Below, piece by piece: positions 36,418-44,834 of a stretch of DNA of 64,000 nucleotides. A program made the translations under genes and the position numbers. The DNA comes from DASXQK01 sp963724385. GTDB taxonomy: Bacteria; Pseudomonadota; Alphaproteobacteria; Dongiales; Dongiaceae. Location of the stretch: positions 2,666,001 through 2,730,000 of the forward strand of contig CAVRUJ010000001.1 of NCBI GenBank assembly GCA_963724385.1. The letters run 5' to 3'. The notes beneath the pieces were generated by a model. The model saw only the letters and a list, made by a program, of their open reading frames with translations. It did no database searches and was not told where the DNA came from. Position 1 is the stretch's first letter. Each line of letters begins with the position of its first letter.

Positions 36418-37089
36418 CTAGTTCAGCGGCGGCTCGAAGACCATGAACTTGACGCCAGGATAGGCGGCCTTGGCGACCAGGTCGACGAAACGGATCCATG
36501 CACCTGCTGTCGCCGGGTTCTCGCCCGCGGATGGCGCGTCGAGCCTGCGGGCATCCATATGGAGGATGATCCCGTCCTTCAGCCAGACCCGGCTCTCCTT
36601 GGCACTGTCTTCGGATTGCTTGCGGCCGGCGAGCCAGCCGGTCTTCGCCAGCTCGCGGCGCAGCCCTTCATCCGCCGCATCGAGCGCCGTTTTCGACAAT
36701 TGGTCCGGAGCAAGGCCGATGGACAGGGATTCGATCCGCGTCGGGTCGGCTCTCTCAGTCGCGATGAAATAGTAGCGGCATTGCCGCAAGGTCAGTCCCA
36801 TTCCGGGGACGCTGAGATCGAAACTGCCGCCGCCCACATAGGGCACCCCAACTCCCCCGCCGCCTTCGGGCTTCAAGGTCGATCGCGCCAGCATCTCGGC
36901 AACCGGCATGCCCGGTGCCGCGACCAGCAGTTTCGGCGAGAGCTGATCCGCCCATGGGCTCAAGCCCTCGGCGCAGACGCCAAGCAGCACCAGGGTGCAG
37001 AATCCGATGAGCAGGATTCGCCGCCCAGAGCCAGGGCGGCCCGGGGCGGTCCCGCCAGGCTCGCGTAAGGCCGTTCGCGAGGGATTCAA
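36418..37089 (-). CDS. Unrecognised membrane-anchored/exported protein coupled to a histidine kinase gene
   Basis: A 223-residue protein I do not recognise. It has a basic N-terminus and one hydrophobic helix (RILLIGFCTLVLLGVCAEGL, about residues 23-42), then a soluble part presumably outside the membrane, with a Gly-rich turn (PEGGGGVGVPYVGGG) and the end YPGVKFMVFEPPLN. The start is TTG at 37089, overlapping the stop of the upstream histidine kinase (TTGA), which implies translational coupling. It might be an accessory sensor or an unrelated passenger; nothing in the sequence decides. Confidence 0.6.
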   Translation of the reverse strand: MNPSRTALREPGGTAPGRPGSGRRILLIGFCTLVLLGVCAEGLSPWADQLSPKLLVAAPGMPVAEMLARSTLKPEGGGGVGVPYVGGGSFDLSVPGMGLTLRQCRYYFIATERADPTRIESLSIGLAPDQLSKTALDAADEGLRRELAKTGWLAGRKQSEDSAKESRVWLKDGIILHMDARRLDAPSAGENPATAGAWIRFVDLVAKAAYPGVKFMVFEPPLN

Positions 37090-38330
37090 TTCAGGCGGCC
37101 TTGGGCGACTACCCGGTCCGCCGGCAGATGCACCGTGGCGGTCGTGCCCCGCTGCGGCCTGCTTGCCAGCTCGAAGCGGCCCCGATGCAGCTCGACCAGC
37201 GCCCGGCTGATGGGAAGCCCGAGCCCGGTGCCCCGGTGCTTCGGCGACATGGCGCTGTCGATCAGGCCGAAGGGCTCCAGCGCCTTCGGAATATCCTCCG
37301 GGGCGATCCCGATACCGGTGTCGCTGACGCGGAAGATCAGGCCGCCGTCCTCGCCCCGGCTCGCCTCGAGCGTGATCGAACCCCCGGGCGGCGTGAACTT
37401 GACGGCGTTCGACAGCAGGTTCAGCAGCACCTGGATGAGAGCGCGGCGGTCGCCGCGCAAAGGCTGCATCCCCTGGGGTACCGACGTGGTCACGGTGAGC
37501 CCGGCGGTCTCAGCCCATTCAGCGAGGAACCGGCTCGCCGTATTGAACAGCTCGCAGACCTCGATGACCTCCTCCTTCAATTCCTGCCGACCTGCTTCGA
37601 TTTTCGACAGATCGAGCAGGTCGTTGACGATTCCCAGCAGATGGAGGCCGCTGTCGTTGATGTCCTTGGCGTATTGCCGGTAGCGCTCCTTGCCCAGAGG
37701 TCCCAGCATCTCGCGGTGGATGACCTCGGAAAACCCGAGGATGGCGTTGAGGGGCGTGCGCAGCTCATGGCTGGCATTGGCGAGCAGGCGCGATTTGGCG
37801 GCGTTGCCGGCTTCGGCTTCCTGGCGCGCCTTGATCAGCTCCTGGTCGATCCGCCTGAGGGCGCTGATGTCCCTGACCGCGCCCTCGTAGAACAGCGGCT
37901 GGCCCTTGGCGTCCCGCACCAGCCTGGCATTCTCGGAGACCCAGATCCGCTCGCGCGTCTTGTGGCGATAGATTTCGGAAACGAAATTCTCGACGCTGCC
38001 ATGGACGTCCATCAGGCGCTTGAACTCCGCGCGCCGATCCGGGTCGACATACCACTCCCGGGCGATGTCGTTGACCGACCGGAGCATCTCCTCTTCGCTG
38101 TCGTAGCCGTTGAGACGGACAAGCGCCGGGTTGGCCCTGAGCTGGCGGCCATCCAGGCTCGAGCGGTAGATGCCGTCGACGGCATTGTCGAACAGGCTGC
38201 GGTAGTCGCGCTCGGCTTCCGCCAGGGCGCGACGAGCCCGGATATTTCGGACAAGGAAATGGCTCAGCAGGGCGCTCTGCAGCGCCAGGAATATCACCAC
38301 GCCGATGAGGACGGTTGTCGGGCTGATCAT
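37086..38330 (-). CDS. PAS-domain sensor histidine kinase
   Basis: A 414-residue membrane kinase. One N-terminal helix (VLIGVVIFLALQSALLSHFL) is followed by a PAS domain (about residues 40-165, YRSLFDNAVDGIYRSSLDGR), then a HisKA domain with the phospho-acceptor His188 in ASHELRTPLNAILGFSEV, and an ATPase domain with NLLSNAVKFTPPGG, DTGIGIAPEDIP and GTGLGLPISRALVELHRG. No response-regulator gene is adjacent, so it is an orphan kinase in this window. The ATG at 38330 places the membrane helix at the N-terminus; an in-frame start 20 codons upstream exists. It is divergent from dgcB. Confidence 0.85.
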   Translation of the reverse strand: MISPTTVLIGVVIFLALQSALLSHFLVRNIRARRALAEAERDYRSLFDNAVDGIYRSSLDGRQLRANPALVRLNGYDSEEEMLRSVNDIAREWYVDPDRRAEFKRLMDVHGSVENFVSEIYRHKTRERIWVSENARLVRDAKGQPLFYEGAVRDISALRRIDQELIKARQEAEAGNAAKSRLLANASHELRTPLNAILGFSEVIHREMLGPLGKERYRQYAKDINDSGLHLLGIVNDLLDLSKIEAGRQELKEEVIEVCELFNTASRFLAEWAETAGLTVTTSVPQGMQPLRGDRRALIQVLLNLLSNAVKFTPPGGSITLEASRGEDGGLIFRVSDTGIGIAPEDIPKALEPFGLIDSAMSPKHRGTGLGLPISRALVELHRGRFELASRPQRGTTATVHLPADRVVAQGRLN

Positions 38331-38441
38331 GCAGGATGAACTTCGCCGGTGCCACGGTGACACTACACTTAAGAAGGGTCGGAGCGCCATCCACCGCCAA
38401 GCCTTGCCACCTGCGCCGACGATGGGATAGATGCGTAGGAT

Positions 38442-40313
38442 ATGGAAGTCCTCGGCATCGGCCTCGTCGTCTCGGCCCTTATCCTGTCAGCGGCTGTGGC
38501 TCTCCATGCCGGGCGTTGGCGGATCGGACGGCCGGCAAAGATCGATTGGGTTGGCGGTATCCGGCGACTGCCCAAGGCCTATCTCCATGACGTCCACGAC
38601 GCGGTCTCGCGCGAACGCCTCGCCGGGCCGATGCATGCGGCGACGGCCGGAGGCCTCCTAGCCAGCGCGGTCCTGCTGCTTGCCATGGCTTGGCCCGGCT
38701 GGCGGGGACCGTTGCCGGGTTTGCTGCTGCTCGCGGCCTTGACCATGGCGCTGGCCGGCAGCCTGCTGGTCGCCCGCCGGCGCTGGCCGAGGCGCCCGGC
38801 CCGGCTGTCCGGCGGCCGATTCTCGCTGCTGCCGGCATTGTTGCTGTTCTTTCCCCTGGCCGCAGCGCCCATCGCTTTCGCCGAAATCGGCCTGTTGCCC
38901 AGCTTTGCGAACGGCAGCGCGCCCGGTCAGATTCTGACCAGTCTTGCTTTGGTATTGCTGGCGAGCCAGGTAGCCGCGGGTCCCCTGAAGCACATTCTGG
39001 CGGGCAGTCTTCACCTGATCGTTCACCCGCGGCCCGGGCGGTTCGGAGCCTTCCGGCCTGTCGCTGATCTGGTACCTCTCGATCTGACAGCGGAGAAGCT
39101 GGGCGCGTCCCGGATCGAGGATTTTGCCTGGAACCGCCTGGTGGGATTCGATTCCTGCATCCAATGCGGCCGGTGCGAGGCCGCCTGCCCCGCCAACGCC
39201 GCCGGCCAGCCCCTCAATCCCAAGGCCTTGATCCAGGATCTCGTCGCCGCCTTGCCGGGCCGGTTCGCCGAACCCTATGCCGGTTCGCCCCATCCGCCGC
39301 TTTCAAGCCCGGGCGCCGGAACCCCCGTTCGCCTCGACGCGGGGACTGCAGGCGTGGTCCAGCCCGAGACGATCTGGGCCTGCACCACCTGCCGGGCCTG
39401 CGTGCGCGAATGTCCGATGATGATCGAGCATGTGGACGCCGTCGTCGATTTGCGCAGGCACCTGACCCTCGACTTGGGCGCCACGCCCGGCAAAGGCGCG
39501 GAAGCGCTGGCCGAGACCAGGGCCGCCGACAATCCCGGCGGCCGGACTCTTGCTGCCCGCCTCGACTGGGCCGCCGATCTCGACCTGCCCCGGCTTGGCG
39601 AGGGCGCCGCATGCGACGTGCTGCTTTGGCTTGGCGACGGCGCCTATGAGCTTCGCGGTCAGCGGACCCTGCGCAGCCTCTTTCGCCTGATGCGCCGGGC
39701 CGGCCTCGACTTCGCCGTGCTGGGTGCCGAGGAGCTCGACTGCGGCGACCTTGCCCGGCGCCTGGGCGACGAAGCGCTCTTCCAGGACCTCGCTCGTCGC
39801 AACATCGCAACCCTTGCCGAGCGCCGGTTCAAGCGCATCGTCACGGCCGATCCCCACGTGCTGCATTGCCTGAGGAACGAGTACCCGGCCTTCGGCGGGA
39901 ACTATGAGGTGCTCCACCATACCGCGCTGCTCGCCGGCCTCATGGCCGAGGGAAAGCTCGCTCCCGGCAAGAGCCTCGGCGGTAGCGTGGCCTATCACGA
40001 CCCCTGCTATCTCGGCCGCTACAACGGCGAAACCGAGGCGCCGCGCGCCATCCTCGACCGGCTGGGCGTCGAGCGCCGGGAGATGGAGCGATTCGGTCTT
40101 CGTTCCTTCTGCTGCGGGGGTGGCGGCGGCGCGCCGCTGACCGACGTGCCGGGCAAGCGCCGAATTCCCGATCTGCGCATGGAACAGGCGCGGGCGACCG
40201 GGGCGGCGACCGTCGCCGTCGCCTGCCCGAACTGCGCGGCGATGCTGGAGGGCGTGATCGGCCCGAGGCCTGTCGTGGCCGACCTGGCCGAGCTGCTGGA
40301 GGCCGCGCTATGA
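38442..40313 (+). CDS. dgcB: Dimethylglycine demethylation iron-sulfur protein
   Basis: A 623-residue membrane iron-sulfur protein. The N-terminal DUF3483-type region has about five helices (LGIGLVVSALILSAAVALHA ...). Two CX2CX2CX3C ferredoxin motifs follow (Cys239-Cys249 in CIQCGRCEAACPAN and Cys314-Cys324 in CTTCRACVRECPMM), then CCG-type segments with DPCYLGRYNGE and SFCCGGGGG. This is the DgcB architecture: electrons from dimethylglycine oxidation pass via the dedicated ETF to DgcB and the quinone pool. It overlaps etfA by 4 bp. The DgcA dehydrogenase usually encoded just upstream is missing; DMGDH at 27.9 kb may substitute. Confidence 0.92.
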   Translation: MEVLGIGLVVSALILSAAVALHAGRWRIGRPAKIDWVGGIRRLPKAYLHDVHDAVSRERLAGPMHAATAGGLLASAVLLLAMAWPGWRGPLPGLLLLAALTMALAGSLLVARRRWPRRPARLSGGRFSLLPALLLFFPLAAAPIAFAEIGLLPSFANGSAPGQILTSLALVLLASQVAAGPLKHILAGSLHLIVHPRPGRFGAFRPVADLVPLDLTAEKLGASRIEDFAWNRLVGFDSCIQCGRCEAACPANAAGQPLNPKALIQDLVAALPGRFAEPYAGSPHPPLSSPGAGTPVRLDAGTAGVVQPETIWACTTCRACVRECPMMIEHVDAVVDLRRHLTLDLGATPGKGAEALAETRAADNPGGRTLAARLDWAADLDLPRLGEGAACDVLLWLGDGAYELRGQRTLRSLFRLMRRAGLDFAVLGAEELDCGDLARRLGDEALFQDLARRNIATLAERRFKRIVTADPHVLHCLRNEYPAFGGNYEVLHHTALLAGLMAEGKLAPGKSLGGSVAYHDPCYLGRYNGETEAPRAILDRLGVERREMERFGLRSFCCGGGGGAPLTDVPGKRRIPDLRMEQARATGAATVAVACPNCAAMLEGVIGPRPVVADLAELLEAAL

Positions 40314-41509
40314 GCCGGCTTCGCATCGAGCGGCACCGGCGGCAGGCGTCCACCTCGCCAACGGGAAGAATTCGCCGCGACCCCCACGCCGAACGCAACC
40401 AACTCGCCGAGCGCCAGCCTGGCCCGACGCCCGAGCCCAGCGCGGCGAGCGGCCGGATCAGGCGCGATCCCCGAACAGCGCGAGGGCCCCAGCGGCTTGC
40501 GGCTCAATCCGAGCGGGCACAACCCAAACGGCCTGAGGCCGAGGCCCTCCCGCGCATCGTCGTCGACAGTCCCGCCTGCCTGATCCTCGCCGTCCCCGAT
40601 CTCGAGGACGGGCGCCTCACGAGTCATGACCGCGATCTATTGGGCGCGGCTCGCCTTCTGGCCGAACATGCCAAGGGAGCCGTCGTGGCGCTCGTTCCCG
40701 CCGGCTGCGCCGAAGACTTCGCGGTCGCCGGCGTCGACCGGCTCCTGTCCGTTGCCTTGCCGCCCGGCTACGCGCCCGAGGCCTTGACGCAGGCCGTGCT
40801 CGCGGCCATCGAGCGCCTCGAGCCGCGCCATGTCCTGTTCGCCGAAACGCCGACCAGCGGAGGCGACATCGGCCGGCGGGTCGCCGCCGCCTTGCGAGAG
40901 CGCCCCGCTCATCGAATCGTCCGCCTCTCATCCGAGGAAGTGGCAAGCCGAGGCCAGGGCGGACGCAGCGATTTCCTCAGCCGGCCACCGCGCATCCTCC
41001 TGTTCGCAGCCGAGGCCGCGGATCCGCCGACGGGCGCCCTCCGGGAAGCGCGGCCGTTGCCGTCCATCGAACTGCCCGCGAAGCCGGCCAGGATCGTCGA
41101 CGGCGGGCTCGCCGCGACCGATCCCAACGCCGTACCGCTCGCCGAGGCCGATTTCATCGTCAGCGCCGGCAACGGCGTCACCGATTGGGCCGCCTTCCAC
41201 GACGCAGCGGCCGCTCTGGGCGCCGCCGAAGGCGGCAGCCGGATTGCCTGCGATGCCGGCCATCTGCCGCGCGCTCGACAGGTCGGTGCCTCGGGCAGCT
41301 TGGTCGAGCCGCGCTGCTACCTCGCCTTTGGCATTGCCGGAGCGCCTCAGCATTTGCAAGGGATCCAGCGCTGCCAGCGCGTGGTCGCGGTCAACACTGA
41401 CCTTCACGCCGACATGGTGAAACGGGCCGACCTCGCCATCATCGCCGATGCCCAAAGAGTGATGCCGGCCCTTTCGAAGCTTGTCCGGGAGAAGCGTCAT
41501 GGCCGTTGA
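40310..41509 (+). CDS. etfA: Electron transfer flavoprotein, alpha subunit (dgc-associated type)
   Basis: A 399-residue EtfA. The C-terminal FAD domain is clear (ARQVGASGSLVEPRCYLAFG, then GIAGAPQHLQGIQRCQ and VVAVNTDLHADMVKRADLAI). The first 75 residues are an Arg-rich, probably disordered extension with a repeated motif, GRIRRDPHAERN and GRIRRDPRTARG, as found in EtfA proteins of dgc loci, where xRRDP repeats are usual. It accepts electrons from the methylglycine dehydrogenase and hands them to DgcB. The ATG overlaps the dgcB stop, and the end overlaps etfB by 11 bp. Confidence 0.9.
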   Translation: MSRLRIERHRRQASTSPTGRIRRDPHAERNQLAERQPGPTPEPSAASGRIRRDPRTARGPQRLAAQSERAQPKRPEAEALPRIVVDSPACLILAVPDLEDGRLTSHDRDLLGAARLLAEHAKGAVVALVPAGCAEDFAVAGVDRLLSVALPPGYAPEALTQAVLAAIERLEPRHVLFAETPTSGGDIGRRVAAALRERPAHRIVRLSSEEVASRGQGGRSDFLSRPPRILLFAAEAADPPTGALREARPLPSIELPAKPARIVDGGLAATDPNAVPLAEADFIVSAGNGVTDWAAFHDAAAALGAAEGGSRIACDAGHLPRARQVGASGSLVEPRCYLAFGIAGAPQHLQGIQRCQRVVAVNTDLHADMVKRADLAIIADAQRVMPALSKLVREKRHGR

Positions 41510-42278
41510 GGTCGCGGTCCTGCTGTCCATCGGCCGGCATCCCGCTTCGCTGCGCAGCCGGGCCGCCGCGGCCGATGCCCGCGCCCTGGAACTGGCCCTC
41601 CGCCTCGGTGACGGGGTGCGGGTCGGCGCCCTTCATGCCGGCGACCCTGCCGAGCCGGCGCTCCGCGACTATCTCGGCATGGGGCTCGAGAGCCTGACCG
41701 TGCTCCGGCAGCCGGCCGGAAGCGATGCCCTGCCTGCCCTCGCCAGCCATCTCGCCGAATGCGGCCCACAGCTCGTCCTGGCAGGGGCCGCCGCCGAGAC
41801 CGGGCAAGGCAGCGGCATGCTGCCCTATCTTCTGGCCGAAGCGCTGGGCGCGACCTTGCTTGCGAACATCGCCGAGATTTCCATGGCCGGCGCCGGCATA
41901 AGGGCCCTTCAGGCTTTGCCGCGAGGCAGGCGCAGAGTTTTGACCGCCCCGCTGCCAACCCTGGTGACCGTGTCGCTTGCGGCGCCGGCGCCGCGGCCCT
42001 GGGCCTTCGCGCGCGCCAGGCGCGGCCGGATCGAGGTTATCGATTTGCCGGCCGGCCCACCGATTGCGGACGAGATTCGGGAGCAGCCGGCCCGCCCGAA
42101 GCCCCGGCGCCTGAAACTTGCCACGACCGGCAGCGCCGCTGAGCGTCTCAGCGCGGCTACGGAGATCCAGGCCGGCCGCGGCCGGCTCCTGGTCGATCCG
42201 GCGCCGGAGGAAGCCGCGGCGGCTATCTATGACTACCTTGTGGAGGAAGGAATTCTAAGGCCGGGTGAGAAGCCGTAA
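41499..42278 (+). CDS. etfB: Electron transfer flavoprotein, beta subunit (dgc-associated type)
   Basis: A 259-residue EtfB. It begins MAVEVAVLLSIGRHPASLRS, contains GSGMLPYLLAEALGATLLAN and LTAPLPTLVTVSLAAPAPRP, and ends with an acidic tail. It forms the AMP-binding half of the ETF dimer with the preceding gene. The ATG at 41499 (GGGAG just upstream) lies within the end of etfA. The last codons contain the left copy of a 13-bp direct repeat (42246-42258) whose second copy lies 3.4 kb downstream, so the etfB end marks the border of a likely insertion. Confidence 0.9.
   Translation: MAVEVAVLLSIGRHPASLRSRAAAADARALELALRLGDGVRVGALHAGDPAEPALRDYLGMGLESLTVLRQPAGSDALPALASHLAECGPQLVLAGAAAETGQGSGMLPYLLAEALGATLLANIAEISMAGAGIRALQALPRGRRRVLTAPLPTLVTVSLAAPAPRPWAFARARRGRIEVIDLPAGPPIADEIREQPARPKPRRLKLATTGSAAERLSAATEIQAGRGRLLVDPAPEEAAAAIYDYLVEEGILRPGEKP
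42246..42258. repeat. Left copy of 13-bp direct repeat flanking the low-GC island
   Basis: GAAGGAATTCTAA at 42246-42258, inside the last codons of etfB, recurs exactly at 45682-45694. The stretch between the copies is the lower-GC island with transposon genes. This could be an attachment-type or recombination repeat; chance recurrence is unlikely over the few hundred bases where borders were expected but not excluded. Confidence 0.5.
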
Positions 42279-42662
42279 CGATTCACGCCTTACGGGGACC
42301 GTCCGACAAACGTCCGCCAACTTTTCCGTATGTAAGTGAAATAGGTCAAATCGCTGTTGAGTCAAACCGGCGAATCTATTTCACCCGGGAATTGCCGGAT
42401 GAAGCGGTAATTTGCTGCGCTCTTACGATAATTCAGATAGGCTTGTCAAATAGCCGAGTTGAGTACGTTTATCGGGTTCTCTGCGATTTCTTCCTCCTAA
42501 TGATTGATTAGCCGGCTAACGTGATTCACCACTGCGTCCACCAAGCCCGTTGTCATGGCAAATATCACTTTGACGTAACAGCCGTCAATTGATAGATGCC
42601 TCGCTAATTTCGATCCCGTAAAACCCGGCGGCCGACGGGCTTGCTGACCGTGAGGTGCGCCC
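42279..42662. other. Gene-free left part of the island
   Basis: This 384-bp stretch has no convincing gene. It is clearly richer in A and T than the flanking operons, which marks the change of DNA style after etfB. It contains an inverted repeat at 42570-42588, listed separately, and a GAGGTG ribosome-binding site just before 42663. No tRNA, integrase or IS end was recognised. Confidence 0.4.
42570..42588. promoter_or_regulatory. TTGACG/CGTCAA palindrome upstream of the RusA-like gene
   Basis: TTGACG (42570-42575) and CGTCAA (42583-42588) are perfect inverted repeats with a 7-bp spacer, 75 bp before the next gene. The first arm resembles a -35 box and is followed 17 bp later by TAGATG, a weak -10 match. 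An operator-promoter is plausible. Confidence 0.35.
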
Positions 42663-43379
42663 GTGGTTGCCGATCAGCTTCAGGAGCTTCTGGCTGGCAA
42701 ACTTGCGCTTATTGGCCATTTAGTGCCTTTTGATCTCATGAAATTCACCCTCACCTATCAAGGCCCCTTGCTAGCCGCGAGCAACAATGCGACGCGCGCG
42801 AAAGAAAAATGGGAAATCCGAAAGGCGCTGAGACCTCAGTTGGTTAAATTGTGGCAGACCCATCCCGTACTCATGGGCTTTGGGATTAAGGCGCATGTTC
42901 CGCTTAGTAGTGGCATCTCTGCTCCCAGCGGGAACGTCGCGGTCACATTTTCGACCACCAGCGGCACACCACCAGCAACCAACGCGCCGTTAACGACACC
43001 TATGCTAGTGCGTGGCCAGTCTTTTTTGCCGATAGTCCGCGAGTCGATGGGATTAGCATGTGGTCTCAATGTTATTTTCCTTCGCCAGGAAGACCCAGGG
43101 TCAGCGGTAAAGCAAGGGGGCGACCTAGATAACCGATTGAAGACGCTGTTTGATGGTCTGCGAGTACCAAATGACAGCGATCTGGACGCCGGCTGGCCGG
43201 ACGCTGATCCATTTCATTGCTTACTGGAACAAGACGCTTTGATCACTGGCGTACACATAGAAACAGATAGGCTTCTAACCGGCCCAAGCGCCAACGTTCA
43301 TGAGGTTCATCTGATTATCGAGGTCACAGTGCGCGTTATCCGCATCACAATGGAAAACTTAGGATTCTTGGGGGATTGA
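42663..43379 (+). CDS. RusA-like acidic-motif protein of the island, function unknown
   Basis: A 238-residue protein with lower GC and different codon use from its neighbours. The striking segment is GGDLDNRLKTLFDGLRVPN (Asp154, Asp156, Asn157, Lys160), followed about 30 residues later by LLEQDALITGVHIET (Asp191). The spacing of D-x-DN-x2-K and a later acidic pair recalls RusA Holliday-junction resolvases (DxDN...K...DD), but the rest is longer and not clearly RusA. I cannot name the family with certainty. The GTG at 42663 has GAGGTG upstream; an ATG at 42738 (MKFTLTYQGPLLAAS) is an alternative start. A hairpin follows the stop. Confidence 0.6.
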   Translation: MVADQLQELLAGKLALIGHLVPFDLMKFTLTYQGPLLAASNNATRAKEKWEIRKALRPQLVKLWQTHPVLMGFGIKAHVPLSSGISAPSGNVAVTFSTTSGTPPATNAPLTTPMLVRGQSFLPIVRESMGLACGLNVIFLRQEDPGSAVKQGGDLDNRLKTLFDGLRVPNDSDLDAGWPDADPFHCLLEQDALITGVHIETDRLLTGPSANVHEVHLIIEVTVRVIRITMENLGFLGD

Positions 43380-43383
43380 GGGA

Positions 43384-43403
43384 GACCGGCTGTAAATCCG
43401 GTC
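43384..43403 (+). other. Perfect 6-bp hairpin just after the RusA-like gene
   Basis: GACCGG and CCGGTC pair around the 8-nt loop CTGTAAAT, five bases after the stop codon. No T-run follows, so it is not a standard terminator. The loop resembles a tRNA-Tyr anticodon loop by chance; no tRNA arms surround it. Confidence 0.4.
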
Positions 43404-43424
43404 ACGCCATGCTAGGGTGGGGGC

Positions 43425-43592
43425 GTGAGTGAGAAAAGACGGCTACCTGAAATCGAACTACGCCCCGATGGCTGGGAGCGCTTTCGTCAAGCCGTCCACG
43501 CTGCCGCAATTAGCGGCCCGAAGCATCGAACGGCTAAGAAGACTTCTCCAGCAAAGCAAGGAAACGGGCGAAAGCCGCGCGCGAAAGCCTAA
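43425..43592 (+). CDS. Small basic protein (55 residues) next to the IS1595 transposase
   Basis: A short frame from GTG (43425) encodes SEKRRLPEIELRPDGWERFR and then QAVHAAAISGPKHRTAKKTS before a Lys/Arg-rich tail. The acidic-then-W-x-RF-x-AV and SGPKHR arrangement looks like a real small-protein family that I have seen annotated only as hypothetical. Its TAA stop overlaps the TAG stop of the convergent transposase by two bases, so the two have been kept together. It may be a passenger or regulatory partner of the element, or belong to the gene before it. The function is unknown. Confidence 0.5.
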   Translation: MSEKRRLPEIELRPDGWERFRQAVHAAAISGPKHRTAKKTSPAKQGNGRKPRAKA

Positions 43593-44518
43593 GCTTGCTG
43601 GGATGACCGCTCACCAGGCCGCCGATAGGTTAGACGCTTCCCCACAATCCCCTTCACTGACTTCGCCATACGCTGCGCGTCGTCCACTCCAAGGGCTTCG
43701 CGCTCATTGTAGCGATAGTCGAATTCGGCCAGATACCTATGCAAGTGCTGGGGGCTGACATGGTGGAACGATCCCATGATCCCGCGCTTGAGGATGCTGA
43801 AATATCCCTCGACCGTATTCGTATGCCAGAAGTAGGCGCGCACGTATTCCTCGATGCTGTGGTTGACCGTGCCGTGGCCCATGAACTCCGGCCCCATGTG
43901 CTGATAGACAGCCGCCTCATCGGTCATCAGGTAAGAAGCACGGTCAACTTGGGTGACGATGGCCGAGCGCAACGTCCTGCCGCTCACTTCTGGCACATGG
44001 CGCGAGCGCACCTTGCCGCCGCGCTCCACCAGCGACAGCACAATCTCTTTTGGTGGGGTGAAATTCTTACGGTTCTTAGCCTTCCCGCCGACATAGGTTT
44101 CGTCCGCCTCAACAATCTTGTTCTTACCGCCCAGCGCTGGCGGGGTCGGATCGCGGAGGCTTTCGCGGATGCGATGGCACATAAACCAAGCCGTCTTGTA
44201 AGGGAAACCCAACATGCGGCTAATCTGCTTCGCGCTGATCCCCTTCTTCGATGCCATCATGAGATGGGTGACCGCCAGCCACTTATGCAGCGGGATATGG
44301 CTGCGCTCGTACAGCGTGCCCACGGTCACGGTAAACGGCTCACGGCAAGCATTGCATTGATACAGCCCAGGACGATGCGACTTGCCTTGCAGCAACGTCG
44401 CTTTGTCCACTACGCCACAATGCGGGCAGATCGGGCCATCGGGCCATAATTCGGCCTCAAGCCACTCGCGAGCTTTATCTTCGTTGCTAAACTCTGGACG
44501 AGAAAGGTTGCTCATCAT
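43589..44518 (-). mobile_element. IS1595-family transposase gene (ISXO2-like domain)
   Basis: A 309-residue transposase. An N-terminal zinc ribbon (CPHCG at about 33 and CNACR at about 75) precedes the IS1595/ISXO2 DDE-type catalytic core, with EADETYVGGKAKN (first Asp), SYLMTDEAAVYQHMG (second) and HTNTVEGYFSILKRGIMGSF (the Asn/Glu region), then DYRYNERE. It appears intact. I could not find terminal inverted repeats or an 8-bp target duplication by eye, so element ends are not set. A zinc-ribbon gene lies 25 bp upstream on the same strand and probably shares the transcript. Confidence 0.93.
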
Positions 44519-44543
44519 GGAACGTCCTATATCAGATGCCCTA

Positions 44544-44780
44544 TCACTTGTTACCAGCTTCGCGAAGCGCAGCGCTCAAGCGCGCGCAATCGTCCGCAAG
44601 TTCCTTGAAACGAAGCCTAACGTTGGGTGCTTTGAGGTTGATCGAGCGGCCACAAATACGGCAGGGCACCTCGTTTACGTGGAGAAGCCTAGCCACAGTC
44701 TCCTCAGCCTTCTCGCCGCACTTATCGCACTCGAAATGGAAGGTGATCCCCTCCGCGACGCTAGGCACTTGCTTGGACAT
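44544..44780 (-). CDS. Small zinc-ribbon protein upstream of the transposase
   Basis: A 78-residue protein with two CxxC pairs, Cys18/Cys21 (ECDKCG) and Cys40/Cys43 (PCRICG), 18 residues apart, then a helical end (RLRFKELADDCARLSAALRE). This should form one zinc ribbon. It sits 25 bp before the IS1595 transposase on the same strand, with a promoter-like sequence just upstream (44805-44834). A passenger or accessory gene of the element is the likely reading; no function is known to me. Confidence 0.65.
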   Translation of the reverse strand: MSKQVPSVAEGITFHFECDKCGEKAEETVARLLHVNEVPCRICGRSINLKAPNVRLRFKELADDCARLSAALREAGNK

Positions 44781-44804
44781 GATGACCTCCCGCGATCCGA
44801 GGTC

Positions 44805-44834
44805 ATTCTCAACCAGTAGCGTGTATTATGTCAA
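44805..44834 (-). promoter_or_regulatory. Sigma-70-like promoter for the zinc-ribbon/transposase unit
   Basis: On the minus strand TTGACA (44834-44829) is followed by an 18-bp spacer and GAGAAT (44810-44805), a perfect -35 with a 4/6 -10 box. It ends about 25 bp before the zinc-ribbon start codon, a good distance for a promoter. Confidence 0.45.

Noticed and set aside
43384..43403. tRNA-Tyr anticodon-like arm (loop CTGTAAAT)
   Set aside because: The loop has eight bases and no acceptor, D or T arms flank it; upstream bases belong to a coding frame.
43429..43758. A 109-codon plus-strand frame over the transposase end
   Set aside because: It is a shadow of the small 55-residue gene and the convergent transposase; its sequence has no family character.
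42570..44834. Possible terminal inverted repeats of the IS1595 element (TTGACGTAACA against TTGACATAATA)
   Set aside because: Match is partial, ends do not look like IS1595 termini and no 8-bp target duplication flanks them; the right arm serves better as a promoter box.
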